A DNA stretch of 64,000 bases from Neisseria sp. DTU_2020_1000833_1_SI_GRL_NUU_006 (lineage in GTDB: Bacteria > Pseudomonadota > Gammaproteobacteria > Burkholderiales > Neisseriaceae), in NCBI GenBank assembly GCA_032388755.1, contig CP135593.1:2170001-2234000 (forward strand), written 5' to 3'. The translations under genes and the position numbers were made by a program. This document shows, piece by piece, positions 14,471-22,422 of the stretch. Position 1 is the stretch's first letter; each line of letters opens with the position of its first letter. The notes beneath the pieces are model-generated. The model was not told where the DNA came from and ran no database searches. It saw nothing but the letters and a program-made list of their open reading frames with translations.

Positions 14471-15841
14471 TCAAATCCGTTTCGCCAACTCTTCCGCTTT
14501 GCCGATGTAGAGCGCGGGGGTCAGGGCGAGTAGTTGGGATTTGGCTTCGGCGGGGATTTCCAGCGATTCGATGAAGACTTTCAGCACTTCGGGCGTGATG
14601 CCGCCTTTGCCGCGCGTCAGGTCTTTCAGTTTTTCGTAAGGATTGGCGACGCCGTGGCGGCGCATTACGGTTTGAATCGGTTCGGCGAGCAGCTCCCAAG
14701 TGGCATCCAAATCGGCAGCCAGCGCGGCGGGGTTGGGTTCGAGCTTGTTCAGGCCGCGCAGGTGGGCGGCAAAACCTAATACGGCATAGCCTACGCCTAC
14801 GCCCATGTTGCGCAGGACGGTGCTGTCGGTCAGGTCGCGCTGCCAGCGGGAGACGGGCAGTTTTTCGGATAAGAAGCCCAATACGGCGTTGGCCATGCCG
14901 AGGTTGCCTTCGGAGTTTTCAAAGTCGATGGGGTTGACTTTATGCGGCATGGTGGAAGAGCCGACTTCGCCCGCTTTGACTTTTTGTTTGAAGTAACCCA
15001 ATGAAATATAACCCCAAACGTCGCGGTTGAAGTCGATCAGGATGGTGTTGATGCGGCTGAGGGTTTGGAAGAATTCAGCCATGTAGTCGTGCGGTTCGAT
15101 TTGGATGGTGTAGGGGTTGAAGGTCAGGCCGAGGCTGATTTCGACAAAGTTGCGACAGTGGGTTTCCCAATCGACGTCGGGATAGGCGACCATGTGGGCG
15201 TTGTAGTTGCCGACCGCGCCGTTGATTTTGCCGAGGAATTCTTGCGCCTGAAGGTTTTTGAACTGGCGTTGCAGGCGGTACACGATGTTGGCGGTTTCTT
15301 TGCCCAAGGTGGTCGGCGTGGCGGGCTGGCCGTGGGTGCGGCTCATCATGGGGACGGCGGCAAGGTCGTGCGCCATGCCGGTGAGTTTTTCGATGATTTC
15401 GGCAAGTTTGGGCAGGATGACGGTTTCGCGCGCTTCTTGCAGCATCAGGGCGTGGGACAGGTTGTTGATGTCTTCGCTGGTGCAGGCGAAGTGGATGAAC
15501 TCGCTGGCGGCGGCGACTTCGGGTACGCCGGCGAAGCGCTCTTTGAGCCAGTATTCGATGGCTTTGACATCATGATTGGTGGTCGCTTCGATGGCTTTGA
15601 CGGCGGCTGCGTCTTCCAGTGAAAAGTTTTCGATGACTTTGTCGATTTCGGCAAGCGTGAAATCGCTGAAGGCGGGAATTTCGGTGATTTTCGGTTCGGC
15701 GGCGAGGGCTTTGAGCCAGCTCAATTCGACTTTGACGCGCGCCCTCATCAGGCCGTATTCGGAGAAAATCGGACGCAATGCTTCAACGGATTGGGCGTAG
15801 CGGCCGTCTAGGGGGGAAAGTGCAGCGATAGGGTTGATCAT
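14471..15841 (-). CDS. purB: Adenylosuccinate lyase
   Basis: The 456-residue fumarase/aspartase-superfamily enzyme starts MINPIAALSPLDGRYAQ. It has SRTHGQPATPTTLGKE and the signature GSSTMPHKVNPIDFENSEGN, with the mobile catalytic loop Ser. PurB acts twice in purine synthesis: it splits SAICAR to AICAR, and adenylosuccinate to AMP, releasing fumarate each time. The length and motifs are those of the bacterial PurB subgroup related to E. coli (about 456 aa). It is monocistronic, with a DUS terminator downstream. The SanA-like gene lies upstream on the same strand, 100 bp away. Confidence 0.97.
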   Translation of the reverse strand: MINPIAALSPLDGRYAQSVEALRPIFSEYGLMRARVKVELSWLKALAAEPKITEIPAFSDFTLAEIDKVIENFSLEDAAAVKAIEATTNHDVKAIEYWLKERFAGVPEVAAASEFIHFACTSEDINNLSHALMLQEARETVILPKLAEIIEKLTGMAHDLAAVPMMSRTHGQPATPTTLGKETANIVYRLQRQFKNLQAQEFLGKINGAVGNYNAHMVAYPDVDWETHCRNFVEISLGLTFNPYTIQIEPHDYMAEFFQTLSRINTILIDFNRDVWGYISLGYFKQKVKAGEVGSSTMPHKVNPIDFENSEGNLGMANAVLGFLSEKLPVSRWQRDLTDSTVLRNMGVGVGYAVLGFAAHLRGLNKLEPNPAALAADLDATWELLAEPIQTVMRRHGVANPYEKLKDLTRGKGGITPEVLKVFIESLEIPAEAKSQLLALTPALYIGKAEELAKRI

Positions 15842-15941
15842 GTCGGAGTCCTGTCGGTAGGTCGGTCAAACGGTTAAATCAAACAGTCAAATTGTTTGCA
15901 ATTATACATGATTTGACCCGGCAACTTCGGGTCGTCTGAAA

Positions 15942-16535
15942 CTACAACCTTCCCTTCAAAGCGTTTTTGACAAACGCCGCCGACTCGCGCAATACCGTGA
16001 AACCATAGCCGCCGTAAGGCTCGGAACAAAACGGCGCGGCATACACCTGAATATCGTGTCCCTGCCACTGCTTGTCCGCCATCATCCGCGCCCGCGCCAA
16101 ATGAAAACCGGCGCTGACAATGACGACGCGCGGGCTGTTTTCGATAAACTTTCGGCTGAACACGATGTTTTCAAACGTATTGCCCGCTTCCCGTTCCTGA
16201 ATAATGTCTGCTTTCGATACACCCATTTTCTCCGCAATCATCTGCATATTGCCCGCAGAGGACTGCAAATCACGGCTGACTCCGCCCGTCATCACCAGCT
16301 TTTTCACCTTGCGGGCACGATACAGCTCGACAGCCGCTTCAACGCGCGCCACCAAACAAGGATTCAGACGACCTTTTTCATAAGCACGGGTCGAAAGCAC
16401 AACCGCAGCATCCGCCGGACGCACCGTATCCGCATCCAACCGCGACACCTGAAAATCGCGCCACATGATCCACAGCGGCAAAAGCGCGGCGGTAAGGAAC
16501 AAAACCAATATAAAAACGAGGACTTTTTTGAACAT
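15942..16535 (-). CDS. SanA/YdcF-like DUF218 membrane protein
   Basis: The 197-residue protein has one N-terminal membrane helix (VLVFILVLFLTAALLPLWIMW) and a periplasmic DUF218 domain: DAAVVLSTRAYEKGR, KLVMTGGVS, EREAGNTFENIVFS and VVIVSAGFHLARARM. SanA of E. coli belongs to this group and affects envelope permeability to vancomycin at high temperature; the biochemical role of the domain is not firmly known. I start at 16535, since AGGA precedes that ATG and the membrane helix follows immediately. The motif order (a Gly-rich loop, then an SxxFH segment) is the usual one. Confidence 0.75.
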   Translation of the reverse strand: MFKKVLVFILVLFLTAALLPLWIMWRDFQVSRLDADTVRPADAAVVLSTRAYEKGRLNPCLVARVEAAVELYRARKVKKLVMTGGVSRDLQSSAGNMQMIAEKMGVSKADIIQEREAGNTFENIVFSRKFIENSPRVVIVSAGFHLARARMMADKQWQGHDIQVYAAPFCSEPYGGYGFTVLRESAAFVKNALKGRL

Positions 16536-16621
16536 CCGAATCCTAAAATGATGAAAGTAGTTGGAACGCGGCTGTACGGGCAGGTTCCGATTATTCCTTA
16601 ATTTTACGAAATTCATACAGC

Positions 16622-16660
16622 AAAAGGTCGTCTGAAAACAGGATTTTCAGACGACCTTTT
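16622..16660. terminator. inverted DUS hairpin upstream of the SanA-like gene
   Basis: AAAAGGTCGTCTGAAAAC pairs with TTTTCAGACGACCTTTT across a short loop. It separates the SanA-like gene from sequence to its right. It would stop transcription entering from sstT. Confidence 0.7.
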
Positions 16661-16808
16661 ATTTAGGTTTAGGTTATCTTTCTGTCGTAGCGGAAAGCTT
16701 GTGTGGCGTAAGAGGGTGGGAGTGCATGTCAGGGACCTATATCTGATTCAAAAATCCGACCTGCCTAAACTGCACAGTATATCGGTTTAAAATAGAAACC
16801 GCTCATGC

Positions 16809-16912
16809 CGTCATTCCCGCGCAGGCGGGAATCCAAAAGTTTGGCATTACGGCAACCTCCAAACATTTCTGAAAACTGAATGTCTGGATTCCCGCCTGCG
16901 CGGGAATGACGG
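16809..16912. repeat. dRS3-flanked mosaic element
   Basis: CGTCATTCCCGCGCAGGCGG at the left and GCCTGCGCGGGAATGACG at the right are inverted dRS3 copies around a core of about 60 bp (AAAGTTTGGCATTACGGC). It is typical Neisseria intergenic mosaic sequence. The rest of 16661-16944 shows no gene. Confidence 0.7.
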
Positions 16913-16944
16913 TATGGGTATATGAATTCGATTTAATAGTATAG

Positions 16945-16979
16945 AAAAAAGGTCGTCTGAAATTTCAGACGACCTTTTT
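16945..16979 (-). terminator. inverted DUS terminator after sstT
   Basis: AAAAAAGGTCGTCTGAAA meets TTTCAGACGACCTTTTT with almost no loop. It starts about 25 bp beyond the sstT stop. Confidence 0.8.
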
Positions 16980-17004
16980 GACTTTTTGCGAAACAACCGA
17001 ATCT

Positions 17005-18228
17005 TTAGTCTTTGCGGCGGCTGCCTAAGTCGGCGGCGGCGGTAAAGAGTACGTCGGTGGAGGAGTTGAGGGCGGTTTCGGCGGAGTCTTGGATAACGCC
17101 GATAATCATGCCGACGCCGACGACGCGCATGGCGAAGTCGTTGTCGATGCCCAAGAGGCTGCAGGCGACGGGGATCAGCAGCAGCGAGCCGCCGGCAACG
17201 CCGGATGCGCCGCATGCGCCGACGGTGGCGACGAGGCTCAGGAGCAGGGCGGTGGGGTAATCGACGACGATGCCTTTGGTGTGGGCAGCCGCCATGGCTA
17301 AGACGGTGATGGTAATCGCTGCACCTGCCATGTTGATGGTTGCGCCCAGCGGGATGGAGACGGAGTAGGTGTCTTCATGCAAGCCGAGTTTTTTCGCCAA
17401 TGCCATGTTGACGGGGATGTTGGCGGCGGAGGAGCGGGTGAAGAAGGCGTAGAGTCCGCTTTCGCGCAGGCAGGTGAAGACCAGTTCGTAGGGGTTTTTG
17501 CGGGTTTGCGACCAGACGATGAGCGGGTTCACAACGAGGGCGATAAATGCCATGCTGCCGAGCAGGACGGCCAGCAGGCGTCCGTAGCTGAGGAAGGCTG
17601 AAAAGCCGGTTTCGGCAACGGTTTGGGAGACCAGTCCGAAAATGCCCAAGGGGGCGAAACGGATAACCCATTGCACGACGGTGGTCACGGCGTCGGAGAG
17701 GTCGGAGACGACTTGGCGGGTGGTGTCGGAGCCGTGGTGGCGCAATGCGGAACCTAAAACCAACGCCCATGCGAGAATGCCGATATAGTTGGCTTGTGCA
17801 ATGGCGTTAATCGGGTTGGACACGAGCTTCATCAAAAGCTCTTTGAGGACTTGGACGATGCCGGAGGGCGGTGCGAGGGTGGAGGCGGCGACGTCTTTAA
17901 ACACCAGCGCGGTTGGGAATGCCATACTGGCGGCAACGGCGACGGCGGCTGCGGCAAATGTGCCGACGAGATACAGAATAATGATGGGTTTGATTTTGGC
18001 TTCGCCGCCTTTGCGGTATTGCACCAGCGCGGCGGTTACTAAGACAAACACCAATACGGGGGCAACGGCTTTCAATGCGCCGACGAACAATTCGCCGAGC
18101 AGCCCTGCGCCTAAACCTGCTTTCGGGGAGATGGTACCGACCAATACGCCCAACATCAAACCGATGATGATTTGCGGTACGAGTCCGATACGATTGACTG
18201 CGTTTAGCAGTGGATTACCACTTGCCAT
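17005..18228 (-). CDS. sstT: Serine/threonine:sodium symporter SstT
   Basis: The 407-residue DAACS-family transporter starts MASGNPLLNAVNRIGLVPQ, has about eight membrane helices, and carries the Ser-rich hairpin (FTRSSAANIPVNM) and the helix-7 motif (GATINMAGAAITI) of sodium-dicarboxylate/amino acid symporters. The overall sequence fits SstT, which imports Ser and Thr with Na+. The start at 18228 is supported by AGAGGA six bases upstream. The open frame reaches further but lacks a good ribosome site. Its upstream neighbour tamA is divergent. Ends SSTDVLFTAAADLGSRRKD. Confidence 0.93.
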   Translation of the reverse strand: MASGNPLLNAVNRIGLVPQIIIGLMLGVLVGTISPKAGLGAGLLGELFVGALKAVAPVLVFVLVTAALVQYRKGGEAKIKPIIILYLVGTFAAAAVAVAASMAFPTALVFKDVAASTLAPPSGIVQVLKELLMKLVSNPINAIAQANYIGILAWALVLGSALRHHGSDTTRQVVSDLSDAVTTVVQWVIRFAPLGIFGLVSQTVAETGFSAFLSYGRLLAVLLGSMAFIALVVNPLIVWSQTRKNPYELVFTCLRESGLYAFFTRSSAANIPVNMALAKKLGLHEDTYSVSIPLGATINMAGAAITITVLAMAAAHTKGIVVDYPTALLLSLVATVGACGASGVAGGSLLLIPVACSLLGIDNDFAMRVVGVGMIIGVIQDSAETALNSSTDVLFTAAADLGSRRKD

Positions 18229-18463
18229 GATACGTCCTCTTACTTTATGTGTTAAGAAACGTTGCATTTTAAAAGAAAATATCAATTATTGCGCAGGTTT
18301 ACATATCAAATCGATTGTTGTGGCGGAAAATGCTTGATTTTTTAGAGAATTGGGCAGTTTGTGCTGTATTTTTCGGATTGGAGGGAGTTAATGTGTTTTG
18401 CTTCTGTCGCACAGAGGCAGGCGCATCCGCCTTTTCAGACGACCCCTCCGTCTCGGGCAGGTT

Positions 18464-18492
18464 TTAAACCCGATTGAAAATAATGGTAGAAT
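18464..18492 (+). promoter_or_regulatory. candidate promoter of tamA
   Basis: TTAAAC (18464-18469), 17 bp, then TAGAAT (18487-18492). The -10 is good and the -35 is poor. A transcript from here would start near 18500, after the in-frame ATGs at 18474 and 18483, which favours the start at 18528. The gap 18229-18463 shows one DUS and AT-rich sequence that probably carries the sstT promoter. Confidence 0.4.
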
Positions 18493-18527
18493 TTAGAACC
18501 CTTCTGCCGTTGAAACATTTTTTTGCC

Positions 18528-20366
18528 ATGACCAGACTGACTTCGCCCATTTTGATTGTTTCACTCGCCCTTGCCTACGGACACGCAGCCGCAGCCGATC
18601 TGCCGCGTGCCGAAGACTACGAACCGATTCCCGGTTTCAAGCAGGGCGGGCAATCCGAGCAGGCTGACAAAGTAGGCAAACTGACGCCCAAGTTTCCCGT
18701 CAAAATCGAAACCAAAAACAGCGAAGTCAAATCCATGCTCGAAGAATACCTGCCGCTGATTACCCAGCAGCAGGACGAAGAGTTGGACAAAGAGCAGGTC
18801 GGCTTCCTCGCCGAAGAAGCGCCCGACAACGTCAAAACCATGCTCAAAACCAAAGGCTATTTCAACGGCAGCGTCAATGTCCAAGACAACGGTTCGAGCT
18901 ACACCGTCGCCGTCAATCCCGGCCCGCGCACCAAAATCGACAACGTCAGCGTCGCCATCCTCGGCGACATCCTTTCAGACGACAACCTTGCCGAGTATTA
19001 CCAAAAAGCCATGCTCAACTGGCAGCAGCCCGTTGGCGAATACTTTGACCAAGACGGCTGGAGCGGCAGCAAAACCTCCGTCCTCAGCGCAGTAACCCGC
19101 AAAAAATACCCGCTTGCCAAACTCAGCAACACCCAAGCCACCGTCAATCCCAACAACAACACCGCCGATCTGAACGTTACCGTCGAAAGCAACCGCCCCA
19201 TTTATTTCGGCGACTTTGAAATCACCGGTACCCGCCGTTATCCCGAAAACGTCGTTGCCGGCCTGGCACGCTTCAAACCCGGCGCGCCCTACGACCTCGA
19301 CCTCTTGCTCGACTTCCAACAAGCGCTCGAACAAAACGGACATTACTCCGGCGCATCCGTTCAAGCCGACTTCGACCGCCTCCAAGGCGATCGTGTGCCC
19401 GTCAAAGTCAACGTTACCGAAGTCAAACGCCACAAACTCGAAACCGGTATCCGCTACGATTCCGAATACGGCCTCGGCGGACGCATCGGTTACGACTACT
19501 ACAACCTCTTCAACAAAGGCTACATCGGCTCCGTCGTTTGGGACATGGACAAATACGAAACCACCCTCGCCGCCGGTATCAGCCAGCCGCGCAACAGCGA
19601 AGGCAAATATTGGACGACCAACACGTCCTACAACCGCTCGACCACCCAAAACCTTGAAAAACGCGCCCTGACCAGCGGCATTTGGCGCGTGCGTGACCGC
19701 AACGGCATCGAATCGCGCCTCGGTATCGAATTCATCACCGAAGACCGCAAAGTACCCGATACCAATTACGACCTCGGCCGCAGCCACGCCACCATGCTGA
19801 CCGCCTCGTGGAAACGCCAAAACATCGAAACCGAGCTGCGTCCCGAAAACGGCTACTACCTCGACGGCAAAATCGGCGTAACACTGGGCAAGCTCCTTTC
19901 TTCCACCGCCATGGCGCGCGCCACCGCCCGCGCAGGCTATTTCTACACACCTGAAAACAAAAAACTCGGCACCTTCATCGTCCGCGGACAAGCAGGCTAC
20001 GTTTACGCCCGCGAAGGTGAAAACGTGCCTTCCAGCTTAATGTTCCGCACCGGTGGCGCCTCTTCCGTACGCGGTTACGAACTCGACAGCATCGGTTTGG
20101 AAGGCCCGAAAAATTCCGTCCTCCCCGATAGGGCATTACTGGTCGGCAGCCTCGAATACCAGTTCCCGATTACCAAAAGCGTATCCGGCGCCGTCTTCCA
20201 TGATATCGGCGACGTTACCAGCAACTTCAAAAACATGAGTATGCAACACGGTACCGGCGTCGGCGTGCGCTGGTTCAGCCCCGTCGCCCCGTTCTCCTTC
20301 GACGTCGCCTACGGACACCAAGACAAGAAAATACGCTGGCACATCAGCTTGGGCACAAGGTTTTAA
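18528..20366 (+). CDS. tamA: TamA, outer-membrane Omp85 component of the TAM
   Basis: The 612-residue protein begins with a Sec signal peptide (MTRLTSPILIVSLALAYG, cleavage near AAA). POTRA-like repeats follow to about residue 270, with motifs such as KGYFNGSVNV, GDFEITGTRRYPENVV and NGHYSGASVQ. Next is an Omp85 16-strand barrel ending in WHISLGTRF with the terminal Phe. GGASSVRGY is the conserved VRGF-type barrel motif. TamA works with inner-membrane TamB to help insert outer-membrane proteins or move lipids. In-frame ATGs at 18474 and 18483 would extend the N-terminus beyond the signal peptide. The stop codon overlaps a DUS. tamB lies 2 kb downstream, separated by two unrelated genes. Confidence 0.9.
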   Translation: MTRLTSPILIVSLALAYGHAAAADLPRAEDYEPIPGFKQGGQSEQADKVGKLTPKFPVKIETKNSEVKSMLEEYLPLITQQQDEELDKEQVGFLAEEAPDNVKTMLKTKGYFNGSVNVQDNGSSYTVAVNPGPRTKIDNVSVAILGDILSDDNLAEYYQKAMLNWQQPVGEYFDQDGWSGSKTSVLSAVTRKKYPLAKLSNTQATVNPNNNTADLNVTVESNRPIYFGDFEITGTRRYPENVVAGLARFKPGAPYDLDLLLDFQQALEQNGHYSGASVQADFDRLQGDRVPVKVNVTEVKRHKLETGIRYDSEYGLGGRIGYDYYNLFNKGYIGSVVWDMDKYETTLAAGISQPRNSEGKYWTTNTSYNRSTTQNLEKRALTSGIWRVRDRNGIESRLGIEFITEDRKVPDTNYDLGRSHATMLTASWKRQNIETELRPENGYYLDGKIGVTLGKLLSSTAMARATARAGYFYTPENKKLGTFIVRGQAGYVYAREGENVPSSLMFRTGGASSVRGYELDSIGLEGPKNSVLPDRALLVGSLEYQFPITKSVSGAVFHDIGDVTSNFKNMSMQHGTGVGVRWFSPVAPFSFDVAYGHQDKKIRWHISLGTRF

Positions 20367-20450
20367 GGTCGTCTGAAAATGTGGGCAGGCTTGCTGCAAA
20401 ACCAATCAATATCCAAATTTCCAACCATTCTTTAACCATAAATAAAAATC

Positions 20451-21296
20451 ATGAATTTCGATTTTGAAAACCTCTCTTCATTCTCAGGCTGGGAACGTCT
20501 CGTTGAAACCGGCATGGCATTCGGTACCAACCTCGTTGCTGCTCTGGCGATTTTCTTTGTCGGCAGATGGATAGCCTCCCGCCTCGTTATTTTGATGAAA
20601 GCCGCGCTGACCCGCGCCAAAGTGGACAGGACGCTGGTAAGCTTTCTGGGCAATGTAGCCAATATCGGTCTGTTAATCCTGATCATCATTGCCGCGCTGG
20701 GCAAACTGGGCATCCCGACCACGTCGGTTACCGCCTTAATCGGCGGTGCGGGTTTGGCGGTGGCTTTGTCGCTGAAAGACCAACTGTCGAACTTTGCCGC
20801 CGGCGCGCTGATTATCCTGTTCCGTCCGTTTAAAGTCGGCGACTACATCAAGGTCAACGGCTTCGAAGGCACGGTGAGCGAAATTAAAATGGTGCAGACT
20901 GCGCTGAGTACGCCGGACAACGAAGAAATCATCCTGCCCAACAGCGTCGTCATGAGCAACAGTATCGTGAACCGTTCTTCCATGCCGCTGTGCCGCGTGC
21001 AGGTGGTGGTCGGCGTCGATTACGCCTGCGATTTGAAGGCCGCCAAAGCCGCCGTTTTGAAAGCCGCCACCGAGCATCCTTTGTGCGTACAGACCCAAGG
21101 CAAAGAGGCAGTAACATATATTACCAACTTGGCCGACAGTGCCATCGAAATCACGCTTTGGGCGTGGACGAACGAAGCCGATTTGGGCGCGTTCCGCTTC
21201 GGGCTGAACGAGCAGGTAGTGGAAAACCTGCGTGCCGCCAATATCAATATTCCTTTCCCGCAGCGCGATGTGCATATCATCCAGCAGCAGGGGTAA
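20451..21296 (+). CDS. mscS: Small-conductance mechanosensitive channel MscS
   Basis: The 281-residue protein has three N-terminal membrane helices. The third is the Ala/Gly-rich pore helix (ALIGGAGLAVALSLKDQLSN). The beta domain with FRPFKVGDYIKVNGFEGTV follows, then a C-terminal alpha/beta domain with PNSVVMSNSIVNRS. This is the full-length simple MscS type. The channel opens on membrane tension and releases solutes on osmotic downshock. It lies 84 bp after tamA, in the same direction, with one DUS in between. A DUS hairpin closes the transcript. Confidence 0.94.
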   Translation: MNFDFENLSSFSGWERLVETGMAFGTNLVAALAIFFVGRWIASRLVILMKAALTRAKVDRTLVSFLGNVANIGLLILIIIAALGKLGIPTTSVTALIGGAGLAVALSLKDQLSNFAAGALIILFRPFKVGDYIKVNGFEGTVSEIKMVQTALSTPDNEEIILPNSVVMSNSIVNRSSMPLCRVQVVVGVDYACDLKAAKAAVLKAATEHPLCVQTQGKEAVTYITNLADSAIEITLWAWTNEADLGAFRFGLNEQVVENLRAANINIPFPQRDVHIIQQQG

Positions 21297-21371
21297 GGGT
21301 AAGTTTCGGATTGGCGAATCCGACCTGCTGAAACCGTAGGCATACGGTGTTTGAAACCCAAAAGCCCATCC

Positions 21372-21414
21372 GAGGTCGTCTGAAAACCTGTATTATGGTT
21401 TTCAGACGACCTTT
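21372..21414 (+). terminator. inverted DUS terminator after mscS
   Basis: GAGGTCGTCTGAAAACC pairs with GGTTTTCAGACGACCTTT, about 75 bp after the mscS stop. Confidence 0.75.
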
Positions 21415-21484
21415 ATTGTTCCCGCCGACAGGCATACAATCAAAAGTGCAGTACCTTTCATTGATTCAATACAAGGAGACAGTT

Positions 21485-21979
21485 ATGCGCGGCATAAAAT
21501 CAGTTGCATTGTTGTGTACTTTGGCATTGGGTGCGCCGGCGTTTTCGGCGGGTTTGACCAAAACACTACCGGGCGATTTGACGACGGCTCAGGCGCAGGC
21601 GGTGGTACAGGCTTCGATGAAAAAGGCGCGTGAAATCAAGGTGCCGATGAATATCGCGGTTATGGACGCGGGCGGTAATTTGAAGGCGTTTGCGCGTATG
21701 GACGATGCGTTTATCGGCAGCATTGATATTGCGCAGAAAAAGGCGAAAACGGCGCGTTATTTCAATATGTCCACCCGCGATTTGGGCAAGGCTTCGCAGC
21801 CGGGCGGTGAGCTTTACGGCATTGAGGTGACCAACGACGGTTTGGTGATTTTTCCCGGCGGTGTGCTGCTGGTGGATAAAAACGGCGTTATCGTCGGCAG
21901 CGTCGGCGTGAGCGGCGGAACGGTCGATGAAGACGAAAGCGTCGCGAAAGCAGGTGCGGCGGTATTGTCGGGCAGGTAA
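21485..21979 (+). CDS. Periplasmic GlcG/HbpS-like (DUF336) protein
   Basis: The 164-residue protein has a Sec signal peptide (MRGIKSVALLCTLALGAPAF, cleaved near FSA) and a single DUF336 domain: MKKAREIKVPMNIAVMDAGG, AFARMDDAFIGSIDIAQKKA and FPGGVLLVDKNGVIVGSVGV. Members include GlcG of unknown function and the heme-binding HbpS of Streptomyces; heme binding here is only an inference. AAGGAG stands 8 nt before the ATG at 21485, deciding the start. It is its own unit between DUS hairpins, located between the tamA-mscS pair and tamB. Confidence 0.82.
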   Translation: MRGIKSVALLCTLALGAPAFSAGLTKTLPGDLTTAQAQAVVQASMKKAREIKVPMNIAVMDAGGNLKAFARMDDAFIGSIDIAQKKAKTARYFNMSTRDLGKASQPGGELYGIEVTNDGLVIFPGGVLLVDKNGVIVGSVGVSGGTVDEDESVAKAGAAVLSGR

Positions 21980-22046
21980 AGCCGCAGCTTAAGGCAACCC
22001 GACGTATTTCTTTTCATTGATTTGCGTTGGGTTGCTGAAATACGCA

Positions 22047-22101
22047 GAGGTCGTCTGAAAATGCGGGTCTAAACTCCCACAGTCTTTTCAGACGACCTTT
22101 T
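22047..22101 (+). terminator. inverted DUS terminator after the DUF336 gene
   Basis: GAGGTCGTCTGAAAATG and TTTTCAGACGACCTTTTT are separated by about 20 nt. The Correia element begins directly at its right edge. Confidence 0.6.
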
Positions 22102-22208
22102 TATAGTGGATTAAATTTAAATCAGGACAAGGCGACGAAGCCGCAGACAGTACAGATAGTACGGCAAGGCGAGGCAACGCCGTACTGGTTTAAAGTTAAT
22201 CCACTATA
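22102..22208. repeat. Correia repeat enclosed element (NEMIS), full length
   Basis: The 107 bp element has inverted ends TATAGTGGATTAAATTTAAA and AGTTAATCCACTATA, with the typical core CAGGACAAGGCGACGAAGCC and CAAGGCGAGGCAACG. Nearly the same sequence occurs at 56486-56590. Such elements are Neisseria-specific non-autonomous elements that can carry promoters or be cut by RNase III when transcribed. This one lies 214 bp before tamB. The rest of the gap 21980-22422 holds DUS copies only. Confidence 0.92.
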
Positions 22209-22422
22209 CATTTGTTGGCATTTTACCGCTTTGAGCATGACATTCGGGCATATGGGGTCGTCTGAAACCTGAAATGCTGTCTTTCCCAAGCACAATTCGC
22301 CGCAATGGGATATGATTATCCTTTTTCAGACGGCCTGTCCTTAATATAGGTCGTCTGAAAAGTTGATTCCGTCGGGTGCGGCGGAGTCCTGAGAAGCCGT
22401 TAAGTCATACAAGAAAGTCAAG